A stretch of DNA of 64,000 bases, from NCBI GenBank assembly GCA_902631785.1, contig CACOZT010000003.1:1-64000 (forward strand), written 5' to 3'. This DNA is from an uncultured SAR86 cluster bacterium (lineage in GTDB: Bacteria; Pseudomonadota; Gammaproteobacteria; Magnimaribacterales; D2472). The notes below the pieces were generated by a model. It was not told the DNA's origin, did no database searches, and saw only the letters and a program-made list of their open reading frames with translations. Made by a program: the position numbers and the translations under genes. This document shows positions 28,496 to 37,837 of the stretch, piece after piece (positions within the stretch are counted from its first letter, which is position 1; every line of letters begins with the position of its first letter).

Positions 28496-29136
28496 ATAAT
28501 ATTATTTTATTGGGTCCACCTGGGGCTGGAAAAGGAACTCAAGCAGATTTAATTTGCGAAATGTGTAATATTCCAAAAATAAGCACAGGTGATATGTTAA
28601 GAGAAGCAGTAGCATCAGGGAGTGATCTGGGAATAAAAGTCTCAGAGATTCTAGATTCTGGTGCTCTAGTTTCTGATGATATTATAGGGTCTTTAATTCA
28701 AGATAGGCTTATGAAGCCAGATTGTGAGAATGGATCTCTTTTTGATGGAGTCCCAAGAACAATAGGTCAAGCTGAGCAGCTTGCTGATATGAAAATTAAC
28801 TTTACTCATGTCATTGAAATCTTTGTAGAGGACGAAATCATAGTTCAAAGAATGTCTGGCAGAAGAGTTCATCCAGCATCTGGAAGAAATTATCATATAG
28901 ATCATAATCCGCCTAAAAATGATGGATATGATAATGAAACTGGCGAACCTCTAGTTCAAAGAGAAGATGATAAACCGGATACAGTTATTAAAAGATTGAA
29001 TGTTTATCATGAACAAACCAAACCCCTTACAACTTTTTATAAAGGTCAAAGTGATGCAGGGCTTTTAAAATTCATTAAGGTAGATGGTTCTAAAAGTGTT
29101 GATGAGGTTTTCAAAGAAATATCATCTCAAATATAG
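28492..29136 (+). CDS. adk: Adenylate kinase
   Basis: It interconverts ATP, ADP and AMP. The P-loop is GPPGAGKGTQ (about 7-16), the AMP site is STGDMLREAV, and DGVPRTIGQ and the LID segment GRRVHPASGRNYH follow. The LID lacks zinc cysteines, as in other gammaproteobacteria. It starts with GTG at 28492, overlapping acpS. The 214 residues equal E. coli. Confidence 0.96.
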   Translation: MNNIILLGPPGAGKGTQADLICEMCNIPKISTGDMLREAVASGSDLGIKVSEILDSGALVSDDIIGSLIQDRLMKPDCENGSLFDGVPRTIGQAEQLADMKINFTHVIEIFVEDEIIVQRMSGRRVHPASGRNYHIDHNPPKNDGYDNETGEPLVQREDDKPDTVIKRLNVYHEQTKPLTTFYKGQSDAGLLKFIKVDGSKSVDEVFKEISSQI

Positions 29137-29138
29137 CT

Positions 29139-29570
29139 ATGAAAATTTTAGCTATCAAAAGTTCTGGTGATAGAACAGCTATAGGCCTAATGATGAACGA
29201 TGAAATAAATTCTTTCTCAATGGATCATGGTCGAAAAGATAGACCAAATTGGGAAATGTTTTTAGAAAATGTTGGTCATAAAAAAATTTTCAACTTAAAT
29301 GAAATAGATGTATTTGCATTTGAGAACAATCAAAACTCATATACAGCCACTAGAATTACAGCAAGTTACTTAAAAGGTATTTCATCCGCACTTAAAAAAC
29401 CATTAATTTCAATTGAAGGTAATTTAGAACGTGATCTTGATATAGAGGATTTATTGATCACCGCTAGAGATAAGTTCTTATCTGATAACATTAATGATAA
29501 AAGATTTGATCCGAAAAATGCTAATCCAATCTACAACGATGACATTAAATTTAAAAAATTAGATGAGTGA
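29139..29570 (+). CDS. tsaB: Reduced TsaB-like protein (t6A tRNA modification)
   Basis: TsaB is the scaffold partner of TsaD in making t6A37 on ANN-decoding tRNAs. The N terminus MKILAIKSSGDRTAIGLMM and the C terminus ANPIYNDDIKFKKLDE align with the two ends of TsaB (E. coli begins MRILAIDTA and ends in a PVY...WKKL tail). The protein is only 143 residues against about 231. The usual GPGSFTGVRIG motif reads NQNSYTATRITA, and most of the second lobe is missing. The call rests on the matching ends and core context, so it is moderate. Confidence 0.7.
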   Translation: MKILAIKSSGDRTAIGLMMNDEINSFSMDHGRKDRPNWEMFLENVGHKKIFNLNEIDVFAFENNQNSYTATRITASYLKGISSALKKPLISIEGNLERDLDIEDLLITARDKFLSDNINDKRFDPKNANPIYNDDIKFKKLDE

Positions 29571-30348
29571 TATTTTATTAAGTTTTATTTTAGGCTTAGT
29601 ACAGGGCCTTACTGAATTTTTACCAATATCAAGCTCAGCTCATTTATTATTTCCTTCGCTTATATTTGGATCAAATGACCTAGGATTATATTTTGATATT
29701 TCAGTTCATGCTGGGACATTAGCAGCAGTTATATATTATTTTAAAAATGAAATATTCTTGATGTCCAAATCAATTTTTTTGACTGATAATTCCAATGAAA
29801 ATAGCAACTTATTGCTTTATTTAGTTATTGCCACAATACCAATAGTTATTTTTGGATTTTTATTTAAAGATTTTATTAGTCAAAGGATATTTAGCATTGA
29901 GAGTATTGCTATATCAAATCTAGTATTTGCATCAATTTTACTTTTAGCTTTTCTAAAAAATAAAGAGAAGAAAACTCTTATTAACATAACTCTTCTTAGT
30001 GCTTTATTTATTGGATTGTTTCAATGTTTCGCGTTGATACCCGGAGCCTCAAGATCTGGAACTGCGATCACTGCAGGACTTTTGATTGGGTTAAGCTTAA
30101 AGGATGCATCAAAATTTGCCTTCTTGCTTGCTATACCAACAATTTTAGGTGCATTAACTTTACTTGCTCTTGATTTAAATAATGAGACCGTTACTTTTGA
30201 TTTTTTCAATTTAAGTATTGGCTTTTTAACATCGATGATTTTCGCATTTTTAACAATAAAGATTTTTTTAAAAGTAATTGAAAAAATTGGCATGATACCT
30301 TTTGTTGCATATAGGGTATTACTTGGGATATTTTTATTAATAATTTAA
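29563..30348 (+). CDS. uppP: Undecaprenyl-diphosphatase
   Basis: It recycles the lipid carrier for cell-wall synthesis. A multi-pass membrane protein of 261 residues with the BacA motifs GLTEFLPISSSAHL (about 15-28) and PGASRSGTAITAGLL (about 160-174). It overlaps the tsaB-like gene by 8 bp and is followed without a gap by rsmJ. Confidence 0.95.
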   Translation: MSDILLSFILGLVQGLTEFLPISSSAHLLFPSLIFGSNDLGLYFDISVHAGTLAAVIYYFKNEIFLMSKSIFLTDNSNENSNLLLYLVIATIPIVIFGFLFKDFISQRIFSIESIAISNLVFASILLLAFLKNKEKKTLINITLLSALFIGLFQCFALIPGASRSGTAITAGLLIGLSLKDASKFAFLLAIPTILGALTLLALDLNNETVTFDFFNLSIGFLTSMIFAFLTIKIFLKVIEKIGMIPFVAYRVLLGIFLLII

Positions 30349-31080
30349 ATGCAAATCTACATTAAAGAAGATGCTTCTAATGAATTTAAAAAAAGTATTG
30401 CAAGCTTTGATAAATTAGAAAAAGTTTCAGACAAACCAACCTCAAAACATTATTTTATATATGATTCAAATGGGCTTTCTTTTGTGAAAGATTCCTCAAA
30501 TCCAAAAGAGATTTTACATGTAGATTTTTTGAAAGGATCCATAGGCTGGCGAATGAAAAGAGTTAGTCATGAAAGAAATTTAAAAAAAGCTCTAGGCAAA
30601 GTTGATAAAAAACTTTTGATATTTGATGCTACTGCTGGCTTATTGACAGACTCTATGATTTTTCTTTCATTAGGCCATAAAGTGGTTGCTGTTGAGCAGA
30701 GCAAAATACTTTTTTCTCTTGTTAAAGACGCCATCATAAGAGCAAAGGCAAACATACCAGAATTAGAAAATTTAATATTTTTAAATGATAATTCTATGGA
30801 TGTTTATAAAAGTATGTCTAAGGAAGTAGATGTAATTTATTTAGACCCTATGTATCCAATTTTTAAAAAAAATACAAAAAAATCTGGCAAGATAGAATCA
30901 ATTAAAAAGATCTTAGAGTTAGAAAATTTTAAGGATGAAAACGACAATTTTATCAAGAAGTTTTTTGATGTTGATTACAGAAAAATTATTTTAAAAAGAC
31001 CTTTAAAACATAGAAAAAATTATAGTAATATTAATTACCAGGTATTTGGAAAGACGACGAGGTTTGATATTTACTTATGA
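30349..31080 (+). CDS. rsmJ: 16S rRNA m2G1516 methyltransferase RsmJ
   Basis: A SAM-dependent methyltransferase of 243 residues. The SAM-binding run is LLIFDATAGLLTDSMIFLSLGHKVVAVE, cut here as DATAGLLTDS (about 94-103), and the catalytic motif is YLDPMYP (about 163-169), typical of RsmJ. The segment GWRMKRVSHERNLKKALG is also family-like. The start directly follows the uppP stop; the end overlaps the next gene by 4 bp. Confidence 0.88.
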   Translation: MQIYIKEDASNEFKKSIASFDKLEKVSDKPTSKHYFIYDSNGLSFVKDSSNPKEILHVDFLKGSIGWRMKRVSHERNLKKALGKVDKKLLIFDATAGLLTDSMIFLSLGHKVVAVEQSKILFSLVKDAIIRAKANIPELENLIFLNDNSMDVYKSMSKEVDVIYLDPMYPIFKKNTKKSGKIESIKKILELENFKDENDNFIKKFFDVDYRKIILKRPLKHRKNYSNINYQVFGKTTRFDIYL

Positions 31081-32144
31081 TAGAACTTACAAAAGATTCA
31101 ATAATTCTAACTGACGGTAACAACAAATTTAATCTCCCTTTTTTATGGCTTAGAGATAATTGTCAATGTGATGAGTGTAGAATTACTGAAACTCAAGAAA
31201 AGCAATTTTTACTTCATTCAGTACCAGTAGATATAGCTCCAAAGCATGCTGAAGAAACTGACAAAAATATTAAGATTGTTTGGCCTGATGATCATGAGAC
31301 TACAATCCCTATTGAATTAATTAAAAATTCGTTTAAACCTAGATATCCCGACCAAAGTGAGTGGCCAAATGGATTTGAACCTCAAAAATATTCGTGGTCA
31401 GAATTTCTTGATAATAAAAAAATTGCAATCGAGGCCTTAAAAACTTTTGTAACTTATGGAGTAATTATCCTTAAAGATGCACCTAAGGAATCAAATTCTT
31501 TAGAGTTGCTTGCTAAAAGACTCGGACCAATAAATGAAGTTCTATTTGAGAGAATTCATAATGTTTCAGTTACAGGTCATGTCTATAATGTAGCGCATAC
31601 TCCTAAGGGACTGCCCCCACACAATGATTTTGCAAGTTATAAGTCTCAGCCAAGCGTTCAGGTTTTACACATGTTAGAAAATGAATGTGAAGGTGGGGAA
31701 TCGATAATTGTAGATGGATGGCAGGTAGCAAAAGATTTAAGAGTTGAGAACCCAGAATATTTTTCAATTCTTCAAAAATTCAATGTTCCTTTTAGAGAAT
31801 TTGATGAAGAAAATGAAACATATGCTGAGGCACCTCTAATTCAGTGTGCAAGTGATGGTTCAATTGAAAGTTTTAGATTCTCTAATCAACTAATGCAAAT
31901 GATAGATCCAAGAAAAGAGGGTATTAGAGAATTTTATAAAGCCTATCACGAAATTTCTTTGAGAGTTCATCAAGATAAATATCGTTCAACTTTTAGACTA
32001 AATGGGGGAGAAGCTTTAGTAGTTGCAAGTTTAAGAGTTTTACATGCTCGAGAACCTTTTGTACCTAATGGTAAAAGACATCTTCAAGATGCATATTTTA
32101 CCTATGATAATGCAGCTAACAATATTGTTTTATTGTCGCATTAA
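31077..32144 (+). CDS. Gamma-butyrobetaine dioxygenase-type 2-oxoglutarate oxygenase
   Basis: An Fe(II)/2-oxoglutarate oxygenase of the gamma-butyrobetaine/trimethyllysine hydroxylase family (carnitine synthesis). An N-terminal zinc domain shows C29, C31 and C34 (NCQCDEC) with a candidate His at 73. The iron triad is H182-N-D184 (LPPHNDF) and H323 (VLHARE), and the 2-oxoglutarate Arg is probably R334. At 355 residues it is full length. It may make carnitine or degrade related betaines. The next gene starts immediately. Confidence 0.88.
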   Translation: MIELTKDSIILTDGNNKFNLPFLWLRDNCQCDECRITETQEKQFLLHSVPVDIAPKHAEETDKNIKIVWPDDHETTIPIELIKNSFKPRYPDQSEWPNGFEPQKYSWSEFLDNKKIAIEALKTFVTYGVIILKDAPKESNSLELLAKRLGPINEVLFERIHNVSVTGHVYNVAHTPKGLPPHNDFASYKSQPSVQVLHMLENECEGGESIIVDGWQVAKDLRVENPEYFSILQKFNVPFREFDEENETYAEAPLIQCASDGSIESFRFSNQLMQMIDPRKEGIREFYKAYHEISLRVHQDKYRSTFRLNGGEALVVASLRVLHAREPFVPNGKRHLQDAYFTYDNAANNIVLLSH

Positions 32145-32396
32145 GTGAAATTATCAGAAGCAGATATATCTAGGATTATTGAAATGGCTTGGGAGGACAG
32201 AACTCCGTTTGATGCAATAGAAACTCAGTTTAGTGTTACCCACGATGAGGTTGTAAAAATTATGAGAGAAAATCTTGCTAAAAGTAGCTTTAATTTATGG
32301 CGAAAAAGAGTAAGAGGAAGAAAAACAAAGCACTCAGGATTGAGAGACTTTAAAGTTGGCAGACATCATTCATATGACCAAAACAAACATAAGTGA
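32145..32396 (+). CDS. TIGR03643/DUF2805-type small protein
   Basis: 83 residues starting with GTG. The run IIEMAWEDRTPFDAIETQF and the basic end WRKRVRGRKTKHSG are what I recall of the small TIGR03643 family, predicted helix-turn-helix-like and of unknown role. It is joined head to tail with the dioxygenase, and the next gene starts inside it. Confidence 0.75.
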   Translation: MKLSEADISRIIEMAWEDRTPFDAIETQFSVTHDEVVKIMRENLAKSSFNLWRKRVRGRKTKHSGLRDFKVGRHHSYDQNKHK

Positions 32397-32679
32397 AGAT
32401 AAGATAAAATTTTATAATCTTCATAAATCATTTTTTAATGATTTAAACAATACTTCATGCGAAGTTACTGATAATAAAGTAATCATTTATGAAAATTCCA
32501 ATCAAAACCCAGATCCAGCATCAGTCGAATTAGAGTGTATAAATAATTTTCTATACTCTGTATATTATTGGGATGGGTATTCATTGGCAGATAAATATGA
32601 AACTGAAGATTATGACTCTGCAAAACTAGAATATAAAAAGTTTGCAAAAAAACTAGCAAAAAACTTAAGGAGATACTAA
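32374..32679 (+). CDS. Small hypothetical protein
   Basis: 101 residues from ATG 32374; a TTG at 32356 is the alternative. It overlaps the preceding gene by 23 bp. The middle (ECINNFLYSVYYWDGYSLADKYETEDYDSAK) is acidic and aromatic and the C terminus is lysine-rich (KKFAKKLAKNLRRY). I recognise no family. A strong terminator follows at once, making it the last gene of this operon. Confidence 0.65.
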   Translation: MTKTNISEDKIKFYNLHKSFFNDLNNTSCEVTDNKVIIYENSNQNPDPASVELECINNFLYSVYYWDGYSLADKYETEDYDSAKLEYKKFAKKLAKNLRRY

Positions 32680-32681
32680 AA

Positions 32682-32707
32682 AAGCGACCATAATGGTCGC
32701 TTTCTTA
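32682..32707. terminator. Rho-independent terminator
   Basis: Perfect 9 bp stem AAGCGACCA / TGGTCGCTT around a TAA loop, with A-rich and T-rich flanks, so it can serve the operon on the left and the convergent lipoprotein gene on the right. Confidence 0.85.
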
Positions 32708-32727
32708 TAATATGCAGTTAGGCGAAA

Positions 32728-34623
32728 TTAGTAATCATCACTAATACCGTCATCACCAGTAGTAGCATAATGAGATTTAGCTTTAAATGGTGAATCAGTA
32801 CTTGACGTTTCTGACCCGTGATAGCCTTGATCAGCAGGCATGTAGAATGTTAATCCAGGATATTCATGGAAAGTATGTGTATGCTCTGAACCGCCTTGAG
32901 AACTCAGATATACCTTGTAAGTGTAACCAGAAGCTCCTTTGAAAGGTCCTGTTGCAACAGTACCTTTTACTTGCAATGCACCAGAGGCACTAGTTATGTC
33001 AATATCAGCTTGAGTATAAGATGATACTTTCACAATCTTACCTTGAGAATACATTCCAGAATGAAAATCGCAGTATGGATATAAAGTTTCTGGCGTTGAG
33101 GAACTGACTGTCAATGTCATGGTATCTTGATTCCAACCTTCAGCAGTACCAATCTGTCCTGAGTCTGTGCTTGTTGCATTTTGAACTGTTGACATTTTAA
33201 ATGGATGCCCTGAAGTAACTGAGTTTGACGCTTCAAATTTTATTACGTCACCTTCTTTTACGTAAATAATAAACTCTGTATTTGAAGGATTTATGTTATC
33301 AACCACATAATTCACACTTCCGTTGTTGGAGAGAGAGTAGGTCATTAAATTAAGATATGATTCATTATCTGAAATTGTTCCGCCACTCCAAGCAGTATCA
33401 TTATTAATCCAATCAATAGTGTTAAATACCAATTTATCTAATTCTGTAGATGAGGCAGTGCCATCCATGACAGAACTCATGAGAGTTTTGAGCTCAGACA
33501 CACCAACTTGCATGAAATGCGAATGTGAATTAGAGGAGTTAGCATTAATTTTTTGCATGTAAGCAGATATGCCTGAGGATAAATCGATTAATTGTTGGCT
33601 TGAAGGTGAAAAATCAGAGTCATAATTAGTTAAAAGATCTTTAATGAAGGTAGTATCACCAAGTGATGTCTCTGTTGTTGATCTCCCAGTAATTGCATCA
33701 GCAACTTTATTACCAATACTTCCTGTGCTAATGGTATGAATACTTTCTAGTATCTCACCTAAAACAACTAGTTGTGTATTAACGACAGCGGCTTTGTTAT
33801 TTGCAGCATTATCAAGATTAGAAAATGGATTATCAAATCTGATCATAAAAGATGGATCAATTCCTAATTTTGTTTTAAATGTATCATAGTCAGTACTATT
33901 ATCTTCATTCATAAGTTGGCTGATAGCTGAGATAACCACATTTTGATCAGTAACAGGTTGACCCAGCGCAAGACTATCGCCCTCACCAAATTGAAGATTT
34001 GTAACAGGGTCAAATCCACCTTCGCCTCGAAGGACTCCAGTAGTGCCTGAGTCAACTGTTAATGAAAAAGTTCCGTCTTGTGCTGATGTTGTTGTAAATT
34101 CAGCACCTGTACATGTTCCGGTATTTACTTGAATACATACTGTTGCACCTTGAACAGGTCCAGCTGCAACCATTGTTCCATCAAAGCTTGAGGAAGTAGG
34201 GGCATCGTCAGATGGATCATTTGTAACTGTTACCGAAAAGTCTGCAGATGTAGATGCTGAACCATCAGATACATTTGCAGTAACTAGATATACATTGTCC
34301 GCGTTAGCATCGGATGGATTCTCAAAATCAGGTGCAGTGTTAAATGTTACTGTACCGCTGTTTGAGACGCTCATAAGAGCACTGTCAGTTCCTGTAAGTG
34401 AGTATGTAAGTGTATCTCCATCATAATCTCTAGCCAATATTTGAAATGCCGAGGTTTGATTTTCTTGTACAGATATATTGAATGTGTTGTTTGTAATCTC
34501 TGGTCCAGTATTAGATGTTGGTGGTGGAGTATAATCATCACCGCCGCCACCGCCACCGCCGCCACCACATGATGCAATGACGAAGATGCTAGACAGAAGA
34601 ACTACCCTGTTTAAAGTATTCAT
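32728..34623 (-). CDS. Poly-Gly lipoprotein with cadherin-like and cupredoxin-like domains
   Basis: A secreted lipoprotein of 631 residues. The signal peptide ends in the lipobox IASC, followed by nine glycines. A cadherin-like domain lies near 38-135 (TFNISVQENQT, ARDYDGDTLTYSLTG). About residue 470 is GHPFKM and about 515-525 is YPYCDFHSGM; together they supply the His, Cys, His and Met of a type 1 copper site. The C terminus is His-rich (HTHTFHEYPG). It is probably envelope- or surface-anchored. The monocistronic gene faces a terminator. Its function is unknown; copper binding is an inference. Confidence 0.75.
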   Translation of the reverse strand: MNTLNRVVLLSSIFVIASCGGGGGGGGGDDYTPPPTSNTGPEITNNTFNISVQENQTSAFQILARDYDGDTLTYSLTGTDSALMSVSNSGTVTFNTAPDFENPSDANADNVYLVTANVSDGSASTSADFSVTVTNDPSDDAPTSSSFDGTMVAAGPVQGATVCIQVNTGTCTGAEFTTTSAQDGTFSLTVDSGTTGVLRGEGGFDPVTNLQFGEGDSLALGQPVTDQNVVISAISQLMNEDNSTDYDTFKTKLGIDPSFMIRFDNPFSNLDNAANNKAAVVNTQLVVLGEILESIHTISTGSIGNKVADAITGRSTTETSLGDTTFIKDLLTNYDSDFSPSSQQLIDLSSGISAYMQKINANSSNSHSHFMQVGVSELKTLMSSVMDGTASSTELDKLVFNTIDWINNDTAWSGGTISDNESYLNLMTYSLSNNGSVNYVVDNINPSNTEFIIYVKEGDVIKFEASNSVTSGHPFKMSTVQNATSTDSGQIGTAEGWNQDTMTLTVSSSTPETLYPYCDFHSGMYSQGKIVKVSSYTQADIDITSASGALQVKGTVATGPFKGASGYTYKVYLSSQGGSEHTHTFHEYPGLTFYMPADQGYHGSETSSTDSPFKAKSHYATTGDDGISDDY

Positions 34624-34871
34624 ATAAGCTCCTTTAGTTCAAAAATTTTTAAGCCGCGCGTTCATAAGATATAAGAAGTAATTTGTGTCCAAACTAATCA
34701 AGCTTATGACAAGATGACTTGTTGTAGTGTATTTAATAATATTGCATACAAAATAGTCAAATTTAAATTATTTATCGTTTTAGAAGTGTTTGTAGACAAT
34801 ATTTTTTGTAGTTTTACTACTTTTTATAACTTTTTTGATTTAATTTTTAACAAATTTATAATCAATTTAAT

Positions 34872-36692
34872 ATGCGATTAGTTATTATTGTTTTCATTCT
34901 CTTTTTTACGTCCACTTGCAGCAATAGCGGCTCTTCTGATATGAATATTAACTTTCCATCTTTGAGTATTAATGTAAGCGGTCTCGAGTCACCATCAGTT
35001 AGTTATCAAAAACAGATATTAGATGTAACCTCAAATAATAGTAATTGTAATTTTGAAATTTCTCTTCTAAATTCTGACTTTCATAACATACATTTTGTAA
35101 AAACTTCAGATAACAGGAAATTTGAATTTAGAAATCCAATAATAAACTCCAATCAAGAAAATTTTATTCTAAAAGTTTCATCAATCCAGAACGCTGATTG
35201 TCCTATGGAAGTCAATGAACTAAATCTAAGCGTAGTTAAATATCCAACTAAATACAATTTAATACCTGAAAATATTGATAAATTAAAAACAAATTTTTAC
35301 CAAGTTAGCGACATAGGCTTTGATGGAATAATTATTAAAGATACCTTTTCAGCAACTGAATGCTATCCAACTCCTAATGACTGTACATTTTATGACAATC
35401 AATTATTTGGACAGGATGCTCACAATATGATTGTAGGCGATTTTAACGGTGATGGATTTGAAGATTTTGCTGTTGCATGGACTTTTTTTCCACATACCAT
35501 AGATCCAGATCAAAAAATCAATGCTCCAATTAATATTTATCTTAATAATGGAGAAGGTCGATACGAAGAAAATTTAAATATTTATACAAATAATGAACCA
35601 CCAGAGCATCCATTTGCTTATAGAATGATTGCTGCTGATTTTAACAATGATGGAATAGATGACATTTTTGCCGGTTCAATGGGCATTCAATATAGATCGT
35701 CAGACTATTCTGAAAATTATATTAATCCTCATCCACATCTGCTTTTATTATCCAATTCTGAAAAAAAATTTGAAGATGCATCCCATAAAATTGAGGATAG
35801 AAATAATGGCAATGGTCAGCTATGTAACTTTGCTCATGATGCAAGCGCGGGTGATCCTGATGGCGACGGCGATACTGATGTATATGCTTGTAATATTTTG
35901 AATATTAATGATGGTAATGGCAATTTTGTGATGCACGAATATATCAATCTTGAATGGCAAAGAGAAAATAAATATGGAAATCCAATGTCATCATTAATGA
36001 TAGACTTAAACAATGATTCTTTCGATGACATAATTTTTTGGAATTTCGATAATAGAAGTACATGGTCTGATGTTGATGAGGGCTACATTCTATTGAGTAA
36101 TAATTCATCAGATATAAAAAATTGGTCAAGGCTAGTTTTACCATCAGGTCCATTTGGTTTCGATAGAAATAAGTACAATCATGCTGCATCAGGAGATCTC
36201 AATAATGATGGATTCGAAGATGTTGTTGTTTCAATTACAAGAGATTTACCTTATTACGAGGGAGCTTATATTCAAATTTTAATCAATGATGGTAATGGTG
36301 AATTATTGGATATGACTAACACAAATTTTCCAGCCCAACCAAGATCGGACTCTCATCACGGGGAGGGTAACATTTACCTTAGAGATATGAACCTCGATGG
36401 CAATCTAGATATTATTCACTCAACAAGGGACTATAGCAGCGGCTATCACGGAGCACATATTGCTATTAACGATGGAAATGGAAATTTTCTCTCAATGGAA
36501 AATTCAGATTTACCAATGAGACCTGATCCTGGAAATAACAATTATGATTATCTTATGAAAGCGCTTCCTTTAAATATTGATAGTGAAGGATGTTTAGACT
36601 TCATATCAGTCACTGATGTTGGGTGGGAGAATTCTAGTGAAGAAACAAGTAATTATTTTTTTTCAGTTTTGAATGTAAATTGCAATTTTTAG
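34872..36692 (+). CDS. FG-GAP/VCBS-repeat secreted lipoprotein
   Basis: 606 residues with a signal peptide and possible lipobox (FFTSTC, Cys16). Residues from about 185 on contain repeated calcium-loop motifs DFNGDGFEDF, DFNNDGIDDI, DPDGDGDTDV, DLNNDSFDDI, DLNNDGFEDV and DMNLDGNLDI, typical of an integrin-alpha-like beta-propeller. The first 170 residues are a beta-rich domain I cannot name. Such proteins act at the cell surface in adhesion or ligand binding. The 248 bp upstream hold nothing I can identify except AT-rich sequence. Confidence 0.8.
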   Translation: MRLVIIVFILFFTSTCSNSGSSDMNINFPSLSINVSGLESPSVSYQKQILDVTSNNSNCNFEISLLNSDFHNIHFVKTSDNRKFEFRNPIINSNQENFILKVSSIQNADCPMEVNELNLSVVKYPTKYNLIPENIDKLKTNFYQVSDIGFDGIIIKDTFSATECYPTPNDCTFYDNQLFGQDAHNMIVGDFNGDGFEDFAVAWTFFPHTIDPDQKINAPINIYLNNGEGRYEENLNIYTNNEPPEHPFAYRMIAADFNNDGIDDIFAGSMGIQYRSSDYSENYINPHPHLLLLSNSEKKFEDASHKIEDRNNGNGQLCNFAHDASAGDPDGDGDTDVYACNILNINDGNGNFVMHEYINLEWQRENKYGNPMSSLMIDLNNDSFDDIIFWNFDNRSTWSDVDEGYILLSNNSSDIKNWSRLVLPSGPFGFDRNKYNHAASGDLNNDGFEDVVVSITRDLPYYEGAYIQILINDGNGELLDMTNTNFPAQPRSDSHHGEGNIYLRDMNLDGNLDIIHSTRDYSSGYHGAHIAINDGNGNFLSMENSDLPMRPDPGNNNYDYLMKALPLNIDSEGCLDFISVTDVGWENSSEETSNYFFSVLNVNCNF

Positions 36693-36694
36693 CC

Positions 36695-36779
36695 TGGTGC
36701 CCCATATCTGAGTCGAACAGATACTCCCGAGGGAACGCGATTTTGAGTCGCGCGCGTCTACCAATTCCGCCAATGGGGC
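36695..36779 (-). tRNA. tRNA-Leu (anticodon CAA)
   Basis: Read on the minus strand it starts GCCCCATTGGCGG, with a 7 bp acceptor stem closed by ATGGGGC, an encoded CCA end, a long variable arm, and an anticodon loop CTCAAAA between CGCGA and TCGCG. This gives anticodon CAA, reading UUG. Its 3' end lies 2 bp from the stop of the convergent lipoprotein gene. Confidence 0.95.
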
Positions 36780-36826
36780 CTGTCGAGCATTGTAGCCAAG
36801 TATTATCTATTTTAAAATCAGCCATC

Positions 36827-37837
36827 ATGAAAACATCTGATTTCGATTATGAATTGCCAGAGGAGCTAATCGCTCATTATCCAACTAATTCAAGAAGCTC
36901 AAGTCGCCTGTTAGTAAGACTTAATGAGATAGAGCATAGAACATTTAGAGATATCACAGATTATTTTAATGATGGAGATTTACTCATTAACAATAACACC
37001 TCAGTAATTCCAGCAAGAATTTATGGAAAAAAAGATTCCGGTGGTTCAGTTGAGCTCATGTTAGAAAGACAATTAAATAACAATAGAGCCCTAGTGCAGA
37101 TTCGGTCTGGAAATCCTCCTAAATCTGGAACCAAGATGATTTTTGATAAATACGAAGCAGAATGTGTTGATCGTAAAGACAATTTTTTTATAGTTCAATT
37201 TTTTGAATGTCCAACAGAAATTTTTAACAAAATTGGTCATATTCCACTTCCACCATACATTAAAAGACATGACGAGGAAATTGATAAAAAAAGGTATGCA
37301 ACAGTATATGAAAATAAAGATTTTCAAAATTCAGTGGCCGCTCCAACAGCAGGCTTACATTTTGATGATGAGTTGCTTCAGAAAATAAAAGACATTGGAG
37401 TAGATATTATTTCAATAAACCTAAGTGTTGGTGCTGGGACATTTCAGCCTGTTAAAACTGAAAATATTAAAGATCATAAGATTCATAAAGAATTCGTTGA
37501 AGTTAGTGATGAGATCATAGATAAAGTTAAACAAGCAAAAAAAAATGGAAAAAAGGTTTTTGCTGTTGGAACAACAACACTAAGGGCATTAGAGACTGCA
37601 TTTATTGATGGAAAAGGATATAGGGGTTTTACAGATTTATTCATCTATCCAGGTTTTAAATTTAAAGCAGTTGACATGTTAATTACAAACTTTCATTTAC
37701 CTAAATCCTCTTTGCTTATGTTGGTTTCTGCATTTATTGGTTTTGAAAATACAAAAAAAATATATGAAATCGCTGTAAAAGAAAGATATAGGTTCCTCTC
37801 CTATGGTGATGCTATGCTTTTAAAAAATGAAGTTTAA
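36827..37837 (+). CDS. queA: tRNA preQ1(34) S-adenosylmethionine ribosyltransferase-isomerase
   Basis: It converts preQ1 in tRNA to epoxyqueuosine. The start MKTSDFDYELPEELIAHYP is the conserved one; the longer open frame would run through the tRNA-Leu gene and is false. Motifs FNDGDLLINNNTSVIPAR, VAAPTAGLHFD and VGTTTLRALE are present. The 336 residues are standard. It overlaps tgt by 11 bp. Confidence 0.95.
   Translation: MKTSDFDYELPEELIAHYPTNSRSSSRLLVRLNEIEHRTFRDITDYFNDGDLLINNNTSVIPARIYGKKDSGGSVELMLERQLNNNRALVQIRSGNPPKSGTKMIFDKYEAECVDRKDNFFIVQFFECPTEIFNKIGHIPLPPYIKRHDEEIDKKRYATVYENKDFQNSVAAPTAGLHFDDELLQKIKDIGVDIISINLSVGAGTFQPVKTENIKDHKIHKEFVEVSDEIIDKVKQAKKNGKKVFAVGTTTLRALETAFIDGKGYRGFTDLFIYPGFKFKAVDMLITNFHLPKSSLLMLVSAFIGFENTKKIYEIAVKERYRFLSYGDAMLLKNEV

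Noticed and set aside
36680..36826. N-terminally extended queA
   Set aside because: The extension would be encoded across the tRNA-Leu gene, and the conserved QueA start is at 36827.
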